Shown: positions 1 to 10,220, counted from the first letter of the stretch. The stretch is 64,000 bases of DNA from Anaerolineales bacterium (GCA_015075405.1 JABTUK010000002.1:1612001-1676000), one strand, 5' to 3'. Program-made: numbers and translations. The notes: a model not told the origin generated them from the letters alone.

Positions 1-364
1 GCGATAAGTCCGGCCCACCCACTTCCGGCTCACTAAAATCTGGCATCTCGGCCAGGCGAGTTGACGTTCCATCCGGCTCTAAACGAGCCAGGTAATAGAT
101 TCCTTTCACCCCTTCTATATAAAGAAGGGGCCGGTTGAACATGGCGGTCGGCTCAAGCGGTTGGGGCGTGTCAAGAGGTAGAGAGGTCGCGCGTGGTGTG
201 GGGCGGAGCAGCTTCGGGAGTAATGTTGTGGTGGGCGTGAGGGTAGAGATGGGCCAAGTGACAGGTTCAACAGTAACTGCAACCCTAGGGGGGGATAAAC
301 GGTTACAAGCCGAAATTAGGCTCCACATCAATAGACCCAACAAAATAAGGTGTTGTTTTTTCAT
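1..364 (-). CDS. Lipoprotein, N-terminal part (runs off the window)
   Basis: An open frame starts with ATG at 364 and runs off the window after 121 residues, so the C-terminus is missing. The N-terminus is a lipoprotein signal: Met-Lys-Lys, a hydrophobic stretch, then the lipobox LISAC with the acylated Cys near residue 20. A Pro/Thr-rich linker follows, then a segment (LLYIEGVKGIYYLARLEPDG) resembling the start of a TolB-like propeller and similar in style to the extracytoplasmic part of the nearby kinase. The ATG directly follows the TAA of the FHA gene (365-367), suggesting translational coupling. Function unknown; probably an outward-facing sensor or binding protein of the same signalling unit. 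Confidence 0.75.
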   Translation of the reverse strand, partial: MKKQHLILLGLLMWSLISACNRLSPPRVAVTVEPVTWPISTLTPTTTLLPKLLRPTPRATSLPLDTPQPLEPTAMFNRPLLYIEGVKGIYYLARLEPDGTSTRLAEMPDFSEPEVGGPDLS

Positions 365-1006
365 TTAAGGATTTAAGATCAGGCTATAACCCACTCCCCG
401 CCGGGTTACAATAAATTCGGTCTCGGGCGCAAGCTGGCGCAACTGCTGGCGTAGGTTGCTAACCATCCGGTCAAGGGCCTGATCATCCAGGATGGGGTCG
501 TAGTCACGCTGCCAGAGGGCTTTGGCGCAACTGGCCCGCGTACACAGGTCGTAAGCGTGGTGGTAGAGATGCTGCATCAGGCGCAGTTGGGTTGGGGTGA
601 GATCGAGCGGCCGTTGGTCAAGGAAATACAACAGCCGGGCTTCATCGTAGGTCAGGCGGCTGTGCCTGACCGGGGTCGTGGCGGCGCCATCTTCAAAACC
701 AAACAAAGGCTCTGGCCAGCCCAGACCAATTTTATCTTCATGGCGTAAGCGATAAGGGGCACGCAACGGCTGCGCTTGACCATTGACAAATGTGCCGTTG
801 GCGCTCTGAATATCATGCAGGATGTAGCGGCCGGATTCATCCCGTTCGATCCGGGCGTGGAGGCGAGACACCACCGGCCGGTTTACGACGATGTGGCAGG
901 TAGGCGAACGCCCGATGGTACAAACATCAGCGTTGAGGATAAATTCGCCGGGCTGAAGATCGGCTTGTAAAGCCATAAGTTTGGCGGCTTCGCCCGAAAT
1001 TAACAT
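365..1006 (-). CDS. FHA domain protein with C-terminal winged helix
   Basis: 213 residues. Residues about 25-100 form a forkhead-associated domain, which binds phosphothreonine peptides: the IGRSPTCHIV and SRLHARI motifs and the SANGTFVNG turn are present. Residues about 115-210 match an OmpR-type winged-helix DNA-binding domain, ending in the usual TRRGVGYSL wing. The protein lies just after a Ser/Thr kinase gene on the same strand, so the FHA domain may read the kinase's phosphorylation and pass it to DNA (inference). The combination replaces the usual receiver domain with FHA. Confidence 0.88.
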   Translation of the reverse strand: MLISGEAAKLMALQADLQPGEFILNADVCTIGRSPTCHIVVNRPVVSRLHARIERDESGRYILHDIQSANGTFVNGQAQPLRAPYRLRHEDKIGLGWPEPLFGFEDGAATTPVRHSRLTYDEARLLYFLDQRPLDLTPTQLRLMQHLYHHAYDLCTRASCAKALWQRDYDPILDDQALDRMVSNLRQQLRQLAPETEFIVTRRGVGYSLILNP

Positions 1007-1142
1007 GCTGATCTCCTTCGCAAAAAAGATGACCGCTCAACTCTCTTTACTATAACCGGAATTGCCCTTTCTAAACCTGAGCGATGTCTGACGATTGGCT
1101 GATCAAGCTAAAAACCTGGGTGAACACTTCGCTCTCAAACCA

Positions 1143-3461
1143 TTAATTCGGCAGCCAGCTGATAAAATTCTTTTGATTCAAGGTTTGAGTTAGGCGGGTC
1201 AAATGGCTGCCATCGGCCTGCACCAGAAAAAAGTCGGTGTTATAGAAATTGTCTAGAAAATCGGCCTCATTGCCCTGAACACCCCCATTGGAGGAAAAGA
1301 GCAACTGCTGCCCATCCGGCGACCAGTCAAACTGGTAAACCGAAAAATTGTCCGGGGTTAACTTGAGGCGCTGCGTCCCATCGGCGTTGATCACATGCAG
1401 ACCCTCTGCCGAGACGAAAGCAATTCTTTGCCCATCCGGCGACCAAACGATGTCGCCTAGCGCAGGGATGGGCAGTTGGTTCAGGTTGGAGCCATCGGGA
1501 TTGACCACGTAGATACTCTGCTCCCCACTGTTGACATCATAAGCGCCGAAGGCGATCCGCTGCTGATCCGGCGACCAACCAGGATAACTCACATCTTTAT
1601 CGAGGTTCGCCGTCAAATTGCGCGGCTCGCCTCCCTCAATATCACGGATATAAATGTCGTCGCCATTCTCATAAATAAATTGTTGCCCATTGGCTGAGAG
1701 GATATGGTCAAGGGTAGGATCGGGATCAAGCCCCACATCACAGGTCAGACAGGTCAAGTTAGCGCCGTCAGCTTGAATAAGATAGAGCTGCCATCTGGCT
1801 CGCTCTAAACCTTTAAAGAGGATATGTTGACTATCAGGCAGCCAAATAGGATCCTGGATGGGCAGCTCGATAGTTTCAGGACCAATTAGCTGCCGGTTAC
1901 TCCCATCGGCATTGACGACATACAAACGATTCCCCTCCACTTCAGGGCCGCTCAGCAAGGCCAGGCGAGCGCCATCCGGCGACCAACTAGAGCCGAAGCT
2001 ATATGAATTGTCGCCGGTTAAATGGATTAGGCCGCTCCCATCGAGATTGGCGATATAAAGTTCACTCTGCAGAGAACTATCATCTTGAGCAGCCAAGGCA
2101 ATGTGCCGCCCATCCGACGAGAGGGAGATCGGGGTAAAGGGGGGTATCTCCAGGTCAAGCTCGGCTAAAGTCACTGTCGCGCCATCCGCGTTCATGCGAA
2201 CCAGCTTGTTGTTCTCGGTGAAAAGAAACGAGGAAATTAACGGGGAAACTGGCGGCGGGGTAGACGTGGCCGTGGGTGGAAGCGGCGTAGGGGTCGGTGT
2301 CAGAGGCGTAGCGGTGGCCGGTAGACGGGTAGGGGGCGGCAGCGTGGCCGTAGCAGGGGGAGAGGGCCGGGTCGTCGAGACGGGTGTAGGGCTGGGCATA
2401 AGCTGATATTTGACAATCTGGGCTGTGGTTACGGTGGGCGACGGCGCGTTGGCTAAGACGCGCTCCACGCCCTGGTAAACCCAAGTCAGGCCCATTGTGG
2501 TTAATCCGGCCAAAACTACCACGCCTACAGCCATAACCCCCAGCCACACAGGAGAAAGCCACCCTCTTTTGGCTGGCGACGGCTGACTTTTCGGCTCAAT
2601 CACGGCCAACTCAGGTGTTTGCTCTGGCGGCTGAATGGGCTCCATTGCAGGAGGCCAGGGTTCGGTCAAGGCCCGGCGAAACATCTCAACCGAGTCAAAA
2701 CGCCTGGCGGTGGTCAGTTCCATTGCTTTGAGCACGGCCTGCTCGACGTGCGGGCTGAGCTGAGGCGAGTACCGGCGCGGCGGTGTCAGCGGCGCTTCAT
2801 GAACCAGGCGATCAATAGCATCAGGCGGGCGCTGGCCGGTGAGCATGGTGTAGAGGGTAGCCCCCAGCGCATAGATGTCGCTGCGCGCATCGGTCCGTCC
2901 CCGGCCGTACTGCTCCGGCGGGGCATAGCCAAAGGTAACGCCTTGGGCGCCGGTAGTGGTTTTGAGTTGTTCATCGTACAGTTTCGACAGGCCAAAATCA
3001 ACTAACATCGCCCGGCCGGCGGGGGTGATGATGATATTTTGGGGCTTGATGTCGCGGTGGATGATGGGCGGGTCTTGCCGGTGGAGGTAGGCCAGGGCCT
3101 GGCAGACCTGGTCAATCCAGGCCAGGGCGGCCTCCTCGCTCAATGGCCGGGCTTGCGCCCGGAGCAGGTGAAACAGACTATGGCCTTCGACAAAGTCCAT
3201 CACCAGATACTGGCTTTGACCTGCCCGGGTGAAATGGTCAATCACGCGAGGTAAATTGGGGTGGCGTAACCGGGCCAGGATCAGGGCTTCGCGCTCAAAC
3301 TGGCGTTGGGCTTCGGGTTCCGCATTGAGGTTTTCTTTAATAGCACAGACTTGTCGAAGCGCCAGATCATAAGCTTGATAAACTGCGCCAAAGCCGCCTT
3401 GTCCAACAAGTTTATCAATGCGGTAACGCTCATTAAGAATTTCTCCCAGGATCAGCGGCAT
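1143..3461 (-). CDS. PknB-type Ser/Thr protein kinase with TolB-like propeller
   Basis: 772 residues. The cytoplasmic kinase domain spans about 1-270: Gly loop GQGGFGAVY (20-28), Lys42 in AIKENL, HRD with Asp137, DFG at 155-157 and YAPPEQY in the activation segment. A Pro-rich stretch leads to one membrane helix near residues 304-328, then a long Thr/Pro linker. Residues about 415-772 form an extracytoplasmic beta-propeller of TolB/WD40-like repeats with recurrent NADGSN and WSPDGQ motifs. This is the layout of a transmembrane receptor kinase; the ligand is unknown. The FHA protein and lipoprotein downstream may be partners. The intergenic stretch 1007-1142 shows nothing recognisable. Confidence 0.93.
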   Translation of the reverse strand: MPLILGEILNERYRIDKLVGQGGFGAVYQAYDLALRQVCAIKENLNAEPEAQRQFEREALILARLRHPNLPRVIDHFTRAGQSQYLVMDFVEGHSLFHLLRAQARPLSEEAALAWIDQVCQALAYLHRQDPPIIHRDIKPQNIIITPAGRAMLVDFGLSKLYDEQLKTTTGAQGVTFGYAPPEQYGRGRTDARSDIYALGATLYTMLTGQRPPDAIDRLVHEAPLTPPRRYSPQLSPHVEQAVLKAMELTTARRFDSVEMFRRALTEPWPPAMEPIQPPEQTPELAVIEPKSQPSPAKRGWLSPVWLGVMAVGVVVLAGLTTMGLTWVYQGVERVLANAPSPTVTTAQIVKYQLMPSPTPVSTTRPSPPATATLPPPTRLPATATPLTPTPTPLPPTATSTPPPVSPLISSFLFTENNKLVRMNADGATVTLAELDLEIPPFTPISLSSDGRHIALAAQDDSSLQSELYIANLDGSGLIHLTGDNSYSFGSSWSPDGARLALLSGPEVEGNRLYVVNADGSNRQLIGPETIELPIQDPIWLPDSQHILFKGLERARWQLYLIQADGANLTCLTCDVGLDPDPTLDHILSANGQQFIYENGDDIYIRDIEGGEPRNLTANLDKDVSYPGWSPDQQRIAFGAYDVNSGEQSIYVVNPDGSNLNQLPIPALGDIVWSPDGQRIAFVSAEGLHVINADGTQRLKLTPDNFSVYQFDWSPDGQQLLFSSNGGVQGNEADFLDNFYNTDFFLVQADGSHLTRLTQTLNQKNFISWLPN

Positions 3462-3590
3462 CGTCGTTTGGACTTGAGGGCTACAAGGAAGGGTATGCTA
3501 AAGCTAACCGGCGTAATGTCCACTACTTACCTTTCTCTACTCTTCTTTTCAGGGCTTCGTTGAAGGCAGCAAACCAGTCGGGTTGAATGC

Positions 3591-4049
3591 TCAGAGGCAC
3601 AGGATTTTGGCCCATTGCGCCGTAACATACACTGCCATTTGATAGCAGACCATAAGAACAGCGCCGTGAATGATCCAGCGAAACCCTACCGGCGCACCCG
3701 CAAATTGGAACCTAACTTTTTCTGTGACAATCACCAAACTTCCGATGAGCAAGAAAAACACGGTCAGCGTGAAAAGGGGTGGTTGCCCGGCGTAGCCCAG
3801 GAGGGCAAAGGGCAAATCATGCGCCAGACCGCAAACAAAAAAGGTCAGCAAGACCGCTATCGACCGCGGCAAATGTTTGCGCAAGGGACGATAGCTATAG
3901 TAATGCAGATAGTAGCCCCAAACGGGATTCCAGTATTGCCAGAACTCGGTGAAAGACGCGGCCCCAAAAGGTTTGGCCAGGAAATTGATGGCCTGATCTT
4001 TGGCTGAGCGCCCCAGGCGACGCGTGATGTATGCTGTCAGTGAGATCAT
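3591..4049 (-). CDS. Short MBOAT-like membrane protein
   Basis: 152 residues with about three hydrophobic helices. The segment FWQYWNPVWGYYLHYYSY, followed by PLRKHLPRS and FFVCGLAHDL, resembles the catalytic Asn/His region of membrane-bound O-acyltransferases. The MBOAT family is usually 400-500 residues, so this is a minimal or truncated version. It follows the acyltransferase-3 gene on the same strand by 11 bases and is probably co-transcribed. The pair may modify a cell-surface polymer or lipid; the substrate cannot be read from sequence. Assignment to MBOAT is moderate. Confidence 0.6.
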   Translation of the reverse strand: MISLTAYITRRLGRSAKDQAINFLAKPFGAASFTEFWQYWNPVWGYYLHYYSYRPLRKHLPRSIAVLLTFFVCGLAHDLPFALLGYAGQPPLFTLTVFFLLIGSLVIVTEKVRFQFAGAPVGFRWIIHGAVLMVCYQMAVYVTAQWAKILCL

Positions 4050-4060
4050 AGCCTCATGGC

Positions 4061-5275
4061 TTAAACGGTCTTTTCTTCCAGACGGATAGAGGTTGCAGGC
4101 GGGATAAGCTCCCGTGGCTTCAGGCCAAACAGGAAGCGTAGCCCGTTGAACCGTTTAATCAGGAGTTCGTAGAGAGTCATGATGATTACAAACGAAACGA
4201 CGGCCAGGAGCAGATACTTGGGCAGTACGCCCAACGGTCTGTCCATCAAGAAAAAACCAATAATGACGATGACCGTCTGGTGCAGAATGTAAAAGGGCAG
4301 CGAGGCTTCGCCGGCGTAGGCCAGAAAGTTGTTTTTGAAGTTGAAATAGCGCCGGCCCAGGCCAAGAATGGCCAGCAGCCAGAACCACGAGTTGAACACA
4401 CGCAGCGTACTCCGCCAGAGATAACCTGGCGAGCCATAAGCTACATCGTTGGGCATATACAAGATCAGCCCTACGGTGATGGTTAGCCCGGCCAGAACCA
4501 CAGCAACGAGAGAGTGCCGCCCGATGGCCTGCCCGAAGCGCGTGTCGGCCATGAGGAGATAGCCAATCATCAGCCAGCCCAGGTAGACAAAGATATTCCA
4601 GCCGCCGAAGTTACGGAAGCCTATACCCTCCGGGTCGAGCATCACCTCAAGCACCAGCAGAGGTGTGGGGAGTAAGAAAAGCGCCCCCAGTTTGGTCAAC
4701 CAGGCTGCCAGGCCGGCAATAAACCATTGACCTGTCTCGGTTTTGAAAAAGAGAAACAGAGGCAAGGTCAGCAGGGAGAAGACAAACAGCACCAGCAGGT
4801 ACCACAAATGCAGCCCCATCCAGGCAAAGTAGCCGCCAAAGGCATAGAAGCCGTCGAAGTAGTGGGGATAAAATTCCAGGAACGAGCCGCTGAAGGGAGG
4901 TACGGTCTCCGATTGGCCGCTCACACTCTCAATGTAGACTTGAGGCGGAATCAACACCAGAATGCCGAAGATAAGCGGAATCAATAGCCGGGTGACGCGC
5001 TCGCGCAGGTAGGCCCCACTGCGGCGAACACTGAGCGCATAATAGGCGCTGGCCCCGGACAAAATGAAGAAGAGAGGCATTAGCCATTGAGAAACAATCG
5101 CCACAAAAATGCTCATCCCAAAGTCTAGTTGATTATTTTTGACGTGCCAGCCCTCGTCATTGAAGAAACGGGCGCAGTGGAACAGAAAGACCGCCAATGT
5201 CGCCAGCACCCGCAGCCAGTCAATATCCCAGCGGCGTTGCCGTCTGATTAATGGTGTGTCGTTTTGACTATTCAT
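4061..5275 (-). CDS. Acyltransferase 3 family membrane protein
   Basis: 404 residues from the ATG at 5275, chosen over the ATG at 5287 because it has AGGAG five bases upstream. About ten membrane helices. The N-terminal motif RRWDIDWLRVLATLAVFLFHCARFF carries the histidine in the first membrane helix that is conserved in the acyltransferase-3 family (OatA and NolX type). Such proteins O-acetylate or succinylate glycans, peptidoglycan or antibiotics in the membrane. It precedes the short MBOAT-like gene and no glycan genes are nearby, so the substrate is unknown. Confidence 0.88.
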   Translation of the reverse strand: MNSQNDTPLIRRQRRWDIDWLRVLATLAVFLFHCARFFNDEGWHVKNNQLDFGMSIFVAIVSQWLMPLFFILSGASAYYALSVRRSGAYLRERVTRLLIPLIFGILVLIPPQVYIESVSGQSETVPPFSGSFLEFYPHYFDGFYAFGGYFAWMGLHLWYLLVLFVFSLLTLPLFLFFKTETGQWFIAGLAAWLTKLGALFLLPTPLLVLEVMLDPEGIGFRNFGGWNIFVYLGWLMIGYLLMADTRFGQAIGRHSLVAVVLAGLTITVGLILYMPNDVAYGSPGYLWRSTLRVFNSWFWLLAILGLGRRYFNFKNNFLAYAGEASLPFYILHQTVIVIIGFFLMDRPLGVLPKYLLLAVVSFVIIMTLYELLIKRFNGLRFLFGLKPRELIPPATSIRLEEKTV

Positions 5276-5325
5276 CAATCTCCTCATCGCTTATCTATTT
5301 TTTTGACCTCAAAAATAAAAATCCT

Positions 5326-5742
5326 TTACTCTTGTTGGGGTGAACATTGTCGCCAGACAGACCGGATTGTCTCAAACAGAGTTTCAATCGCGACGCCTTT
5401 TTCAAGGAAGGCATCAACCCCCGCCCGAATGGCTTGTAACCGGGTGTCTGCGTCACCGTAAAGGGTTAGGGCCACTACCCCCAGCAGCGGGTAGCGAGCT
5501 TTGATCTGCCGGGTGGCGCAGAAACCATCCAATCCCGGCATGGCCAGATCCATCAGGATAACGTCCGGCTGTAGGTGTTGGGTTAATTCCACCGCTGCCA
5601 GCCCATCGGCGGCCTCACCACTGATTTCCAAATCGCCGGCTAACGATAACACCGTCCGCAGGCTTTGCCGGACCTGGCTGAGGTCGTCTACAATCAAGAC
5701 CTTGATTTTAGGGCGTTCCGGCGCTGGCGTTGCGAAACACAT
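5326..5742 (-). CDS. Single-domain response regulator
   Basis: 138 residues, receiver domain only. The acidic pair is in VLIVDD (residues 19-20), the phosphoacceptor Asp65 is in VILMDLAMPG, the Thr/Ala switch is in VALTLYG and the conserved Lys is in LEKG. There is no output domain, so it acts by protein-protein contact or as a phosphate sink, or it has lost a LuxR-type domain: the receiver is similar in style to the NarL regulator at 10512-11189. No histidine kinase is adjacent. It is separated by 18 bases from the SDR gene upstream on the same strand. Confidence 0.9.
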   Translation of the reverse strand: MCFATPAPERPKIKVLIVDDLSQVRQSLRTVLSLAGDLEISGEAADGLAAVELTQHLQPDVILMDLAMPGLDGFCATRQIKARYPLLGVVALTLYGDADTRLQAIRAGVDAFLEKGVAIETLFETIRSVWRQCSPQQE

Positions 5743-5760
5743 TTGTTTTACCTGTAACGG

Positions 5761-6588
5761 CTATATGAGAGGTCGAGGTTGCTTCCCATCAATGTCTGTA
5801 AATCCATACTCAAGGGCAATCGTTGCCGCAACTAAGACCTGGCCTGTCTTCTGCATGAGCTTAGGATCAGCCGCCAAAGCCGCCACCGCGCGACCGATAA
5901 ATTGGGGGGATTCGGAGTTGGACAGATCAAAATGCTTGTTGGCCTTTAGCACAGCCTCGGTGCGGACCAAGCCAGGATAAAGCGCGACAACTGCTACTTT
6001 GTACTTGCGTAGCTTGTGGGCCAGGCAGCGGGCCATATGGTCGCTGGCAGCTTTGGCGCTGCCATAGGCAACATTCGGATGAGGCTTCCGTCCAGCCGTG
6101 AAAGAAATATTGACGATCAAGCCGGCTTTTTGGGCGGTCATGAAAGGCGCAGCCAATAAACTGCAAAGATAATGCGCCCGGACCCCGGCTTGAAACATCT
6201 TATCCCAGCGCGACAGGGGAAAGGCCCAGTGGCCGGGCTCCATCCAGGCTTTGATCCCATCACTAAACTTCTCGTAGCCTCCCCAGACATTGTTGACTAA
6301 AATATCCAATCGCTTTTGTTCACGCCTAATCCGCTCAAAGACCTGCACAGTCTGTTCATCCTGGGTATGGTCACATTGAATCGGGATGCACCGCCCACCC
6401 AGGTGCTCTACTTCTTGGGCAGTTTGATAAATCGTTCTGGGCAGGGCGACTGCTCCTTTGCCTTCCTCTGCGGTGCGGCCGGTGACATACACCGTTGCGC
6501 CTGCTTCACCTAAGCCCAGGGCAATACCTTTACCGACGCCGCGACTGGCCCCGGTGACCAGGGCAACGGCTCCTTCCAATGGTTTCAC
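5761..6588 (-). CDS. Short-chain dehydrogenase/reductase (DHRS1-like)
   Basis: 275 residues, standard SDR length. The Rossmann motif VTGASRGVGKGIA sits at the N-terminus with GRT after the second strand, suggesting NADP(H). Other landmarks are NNVWGG (equivalent of NNAG), NISFTAG with the catalytic Ser, and YGSAKAASDHMA with the Tyr-x3-Lys pair, then YPGLVRTE. This pattern is close to the DHRS1 subfamily of classical SDRs. The substrate is unknown and neighbours give no pathway. Confidence 0.9.
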   Translation of the reverse strand: MKPLEGAVALVTGASRGVGKGIALGLGEAGATVYVTGRTAEEGKGAVALPRTIYQTAQEVEHLGGRCIPIQCDHTQDEQTVQVFERIRREQKRLDILVNNVWGGYEKFSDGIKAWMEPGHWAFPLSRWDKMFQAGVRAHYLCSLLAAPFMTAQKAGLIVNISFTAGRKPHPNVAYGSAKAASDHMARCLAHKLRKYKVAVVALYPGLVRTEAVLKANKHFDLSNSESPQFIGRAVAALAADPKLMQKTGQVLVAATIALEYGFTDIDGKQPRPLI

Positions 6589-6728
6589 TACACGCTTCCC
6601 CTTCTGTTCGATATAAGTCCTTGACTGCTACGCGTGGGATAACTCAGGATTAATCGTTATTAAAAGCAAGGTTTGGGTGGCGAGATGACGTTTTTAGGCT
6701 CATAAAAAGATTGATCATGGCATCTGCC

Positions 6729-8858
6729 TCAATCCGTCCGCACATCTTCGGGTCGAATCGGCAGACGGCGGATCCGTTTGCCTGTGGCGGCAAAAACAGC
6801 ATTGGCGACAGCCGGCGCAATTGGCGGCAGAGCAGGTTCGCCAACGCCCGTAGGTGAGTCGGTGCTGGGCATAAGATAGATCTCAATGGTTGGCATTTCA
6901 TCCATTTGCAGCAGGGCGTAATCGTGGAAGTTACTTTGCTGTACCCGGCCGTTCGCCACCGTAATCTCTCCTTTAAGCGCCGCCGTCAGGCCGTAAACAA
7001 TCGCCCCTTCAATCTGCGCCTCAACGATATCCGGGTTGATGATCGTGCCGCAGTCGAAAGCGCACACAACACGCTGTACTCGAACGATCCCGCGGTCAGA
7101 AACAGAGACTTCGGCTACCTGGGCCACATAGGTATTACTGAACTGATAAGCACAGGCGGCGATGCCTCGGCCCCGACCGGCTGGCAGGGGTGCGCCCCAC
7201 CCGGCTTTGTCGGCGGCCAGTTCCAGGACCGCTTGCAGGCGCGCCGGTTCAGCCAGCCGATGGCGCAATTCATACGGATCCGCGCCACCGGCTGCTGCCA
7301 CTTCGTCAAAGAAACTTTCAATCACAAATATGTTATGAGAATAATCTACCGCTCGCCAGACGCCGGTCGGCGCCGCAAACGTCGCGGGAAGGCCACTGGC
7401 ACGCTGGTCTGGAATGTCGTAAGGCAACCGGGCCCCACTCGTGACCGGGTTGCCAATACTGGAAGTGGCCAGATAGTGCCGCCACTGGAGGAGTTGTCCT
7501 GTGGGGGCAAGCTCAGCCCGCAGATGATGATAGGAAGCAGGCCGGTACAAATCGTGTTGAATATCATCTTCCCGCGACCAGACGACCTGAACCGGGGCGC
7601 TAACCGCTTTAGAGAGCTGAACCGCCTCGGTCACAAAATCGGCATAAGCCCGCCGTCCAAAGCCACCTCCCAGGCGGGTCACATATAGGCTAAGCTTATC
7701 GGAAGGTAAACCGCTGGCCTTCAGCGCCGCCACTTTGGCCCCCTGCGGGTCTTGCGTGGGCGACCAGACTTCCCCTTCGTCAGCCCGAATATCGGCCGTG
7801 CAGTTCATTGGCTCCATCGTCGCGTGGGCCAGATAGGGTAGCTCATAGACGGCTTCCAGGGTCTGGGCTGCTCCGGCGGGGCGCTCCCCCTTATCGCTGC
7901 CCATCTGTTCCTCAACCTGCTCTTTTAACGTTTGCCGAATCTCAGCACTACTCAGTTGAGCGGCTGCGCCTTCATCCCAGGTTAGCTGCAAAGCTGCCCG
8001 ACCTTGCAAGGCCGCCCATGTGTTGTCGGCCACCACGGCCACAGCCTCGCCCACCTGGACGACATGCCGCACTCCGGCCACTTGTGCAGCCTCAGTTGTC
8101 TCAAAACCGACCAACTTGCCCTCAAAGACGGGGCAGCGGGCCAGCACGGCATACAGCATCTCGGGCCGCCTGACATCCAGGCCGAAAATGGCGCGCCCCG
8201 CCACAATTTTGGGTGTGTCCAGGCGCGGCGCACGAGTCCCAATCAGGCGAAAATCTTTGACCTCTTTGAGATGAACCTCTTTGGCCAGGCCTTGATCCAG
8301 GGTAGCAGCGATCCCCGCGAGCGCACCATAAGTCAACTGCCGGCCGCTCGGTTCGTGGCTGACCAGCCCATTCTCGGCCCGGCAACTTGCCGGTTCTACC
8401 CCCCATGTTTGGGCGGCAGCAGCTATGAGCAGCGTCCTGGCGGTCGCGCCGGCCAGCCGTAAAGCCACAAAGGAACCGGACACACTGGCGCTGCCCCAGG
8501 TAATCTGATTGCCATATTTCCGATCCGCCGGGGCCTGTTCGACCTGGATGGTGGACCAATCGGCCTCCAATTCTTCGGCCAGGATCATGGGCAGGGCAGT
8601 GCTGACCCCTTGCCCCATTTCAGATTTGGCTACCCAAATGGTGATCGTGTTGTCAGGCTCAATCCGCACCCAGGCGTTTGGAACAAAGGCGTCGCCGGCC
8701 AGGGTTGTGGCAGATAAGCCAACCGGTGTTCCAGAGTTCAGGCCGGGGTGGGCTGTTTTCGAGGCGTTGGGTAGATAAAAACCAATCACCAGGCCGGCGC
8801 CGACGGTAGCTGAATTTCTCAGAAAATCACGCCGGTTGATTTTAGGTACGTCACTCAT
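6729..8858 (-). CDS. iorB: Molybdenum hydroxylase large subunit, IorB type
   Basis: 709 residues of the xanthine dehydrogenase/aldehyde oxidase molybdopterin family. The N-terminus has a twin-arginine signal, [19 protein letters not shown], so the enzyme is exported folded with its cofactor. GGGFGRRAY and the C-terminal GVGEPALPP, which holds the catalytic Glu, are typical of the isoquinoline 1-oxidoreductase beta subunit and periplasmic aldehyde dehydrogenases. It overlaps the start of the iron-sulfur subunit gene by four bases (ATGA), so the two are translated together. The real substrate could be an aldehyde or an N-heterocycle. No cofactor chaperone gene is visible here. Confidence 0.9.
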   Translation of the reverse strand: MSDVPKINRRDFLRNSATVGAGLVIGFYLPNASKTAHPGLNSGTPVGLSATTLAGDAFVPNAWVRIEPDNTITIWVAKSEMGQGVSTALPMILAEELEADWSTIQVEQAPADRKYGNQITWGSASVSGSFVALRLAGATARTLLIAAAAQTWGVEPASCRAENGLVSHEPSGRQLTYGALAGIAATLDQGLAKEVHLKEVKDFRLIGTRAPRLDTPKIVAGRAIFGLDVRRPEMLYAVLARCPVFEGKLVGFETTEAAQVAGVRHVVQVGEAVAVVADNTWAALQGRAALQLTWDEGAAAQLSSAEIRQTLKEQVEEQMGSDKGERPAGAAQTLEAVYELPYLAHATMEPMNCTADIRADEGEVWSPTQDPQGAKVAALKASGLPSDKLSLYVTRLGGGFGRRAYADFVTEAVQLSKAVSAPVQVVWSREDDIQHDLYRPASYHHLRAELAPTGQLLQWRHYLATSSIGNPVTSGARLPYDIPDQRASGLPATFAAPTGVWRAVDYSHNIFVIESFFDEVAAAGGADPYELRHRLAEPARLQAVLELAADKAGWGAPLPAGRGRGIAACAYQFSNTYVAQVAEVSVSDRGIVRVQRVVCAFDCGTIINPDIVEAQIEGAIVYGLTAALKGEITVANGRVQQSNFHDYALLQMDEMPTIEIYLMPSTDSPTGVGEPALPPIAPAVANAVFAATGKRIRRLPIRPEDVRTD

Positions 8859-9319
8859 TTTAGGTCCTCCTGAGCCGCCCGCTGGATGGCGCGGCGAATA
8901 CGCTGGTAAGTTCCGCAGCGGCAGAGATTGCCGGACATGGCCTGATCAATGTCTGCCTCGGTGGGAGCAGGTGTTTGAGCCAGCAGAGCAGCAGCAGCCA
9001 TCAATTGGCCAGGCTGGCAGTAGCCGCATTGGGGCACATTTTCGGCGATCCAGGCTTGTTGCAGCGGGTGGCTGAGGTCGGCGGCCAGGCCCTCAATCGT
9101 AGTAATGGCTTGACCTGCTACTTTACCGATGGGCGTGACACAAGAGCGGATAGGCTTGCCGGCCAGGTGAACGGTACAGGCCCCACAGAGTCCTAGACCA
9201 CAGCCAAATTTAGTACCGGTCAGGCCAAGCAGATCGCGCAAGACCCAAAGGAGGGGCATCTCCGGGGACGCCTCGATAGTCTGTTGGACCGAGTTAATCG
9301 TGATCGTTAGCGTTGCCAT
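8855..9319 (-). CDS. iorA: Molybdenum hydroxylase [2Fe-2S] subunit, IorA type
   Basis: 154 residues. It carries two [2Fe-2S] clusters: the plant-ferredoxin-type cluster with Cys40, 45, 48 and 60 ([11 protein letters not shown]) and the all-helical cluster with Cys98, 101, 133 and 135 ([21 protein letters not shown]). It passes electrons from the Mo site of IorB to an acceptor. It is first in the two-gene operon, with a strong Shine-Dalgarno sequence (GGGAGG) before the ATG. It has no signal peptide and would be carried across the membrane by the Tat signal of IorB (known for this family). Confidence 0.93.
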   Translation of the reverse strand: MATLTITINSVQQTIEASPEMPLLWVLRDLLGLTGTKFGCGLGLCGACTVHLAGKPIRSCVTPIGKVAGQAITTIEGLAADLSHPLQQAWIAENVPQCGYCQPGQLMAAAALLAQTPAPTEADIDQAMSGNLCRCGTYQRIRRAIQRAAQEDLK

Positions 9320-9395
9320 AGCTATACCTCCCTAGGCTGGCGATTTGTCGTGTTTATGATTAAGCCTCATCCGAGGTGGAAGGCGCCCTGACCGC

Positions 9396-10124
9396 CTACC
9401 ACATCCCAGGTAAAAGCCGGTAACGGGTCTGTCGCGCATAGTCTTTGTAACCGGGCAGTTCTGCCAAGAGAGTCTGATCCTCCAGCCAGGTGCGCCCGAC
9501 AAACACGACCACCAGGCCGAGCGCCGGGAGTAAGGCCCACAGCGAACCAAGCAAGAAGGGGGTGGCCAGGTGAGTCAGAATCACGCCCACATATCCAGGA
9601 TGGCGTACATATCCATACGGTCCACCCGTCGCCACAATATGGCCGCGCTCTGGCTGAATACGCACCCCTTCGGAAAAAAAGGCGTTGGCGAGCATGGCCC
9701 ACATAAAGAGCGTATAACCCAAGCTAGTAATCAGAAACCCGCCCAGATGATAGATCAGGGGTATTGGTCCAGTCCATTGAAACCGGAAATCCAGCCCTGC
9801 CACCAGCCACGAAAGGAGCATCATTCCGCCAGCCAGAGTGGTGAGCCATTTATCCCAGCCTTTCACTTCTTTATAGAGAAAACCTTTTTCCCGTTCAGCA
9901 AGTAACTCTGGATTACTCGGTAGCAAGAGCAAGGGCTGGGCGGCCAGATGAATGGTGAGTAGGGCCAGCAGGACCCACCCCCAAAGCCAGTTTAATCGCC
10001 CGGCTGATAGAAATAGGATCAAGCTATAGACAATGATCCCCATCACAGCTTTGCTCAACCATTGAATGATCCGCCGCCGCACTTCTGGGGTGATTTCGCG
10101 TTTAGGAGCGATGTCTTTATTCAT
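9396..10124 (-). CDS. Isoprenylcysteine carboxyl methyltransferase-like membrane protein
   Basis: 242 residues from the ATG at 10124, preceded by AAAGGG; the longer open frame to 10220 has no clear ribosome site. About five to six membrane helices. The C-terminal half has the ICMT/NnrU-like signature: GPYGYVRHPGYVG, then EDQTLLAELPGYKDYARQTRYRLLP. In bacteria such proteins are S-adenosylmethionine-dependent membrane methyltransferases of mostly unknown substrate. It stands alone between iorA and the two-component operon. Confidence 0.82.
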   Translation of the reverse strand: MNKDIAPKREITPEVRRRIIQWLSKAVMGIIVYSLILFLSAGRLNWLWGWVLLALLTIHLAAQPLLLLPSNPELLAEREKGFLYKEVKGWDKWLTTLAGGMMLLSWLVAGLDFRFQWTGPIPLIYHLGGFLITSLGYTLFMWAMLANAFFSEGVRIQPERGHIVATGGPYGYVRHPGYVGVILTHLATPFLLGSLWALLPALGLVVVFVGRTWLEDQTLLAELPGYKDYARQTRYRLLPGMW

Positions 10125-10220
10125 CCCTACCCTTTCATCGGACACTATTGTTTTACCTCTACCTTGTTGAACCATTACTCTTACGCTGATACCAGGAGAA
10201 GACAAAACTGAATAGAACAA

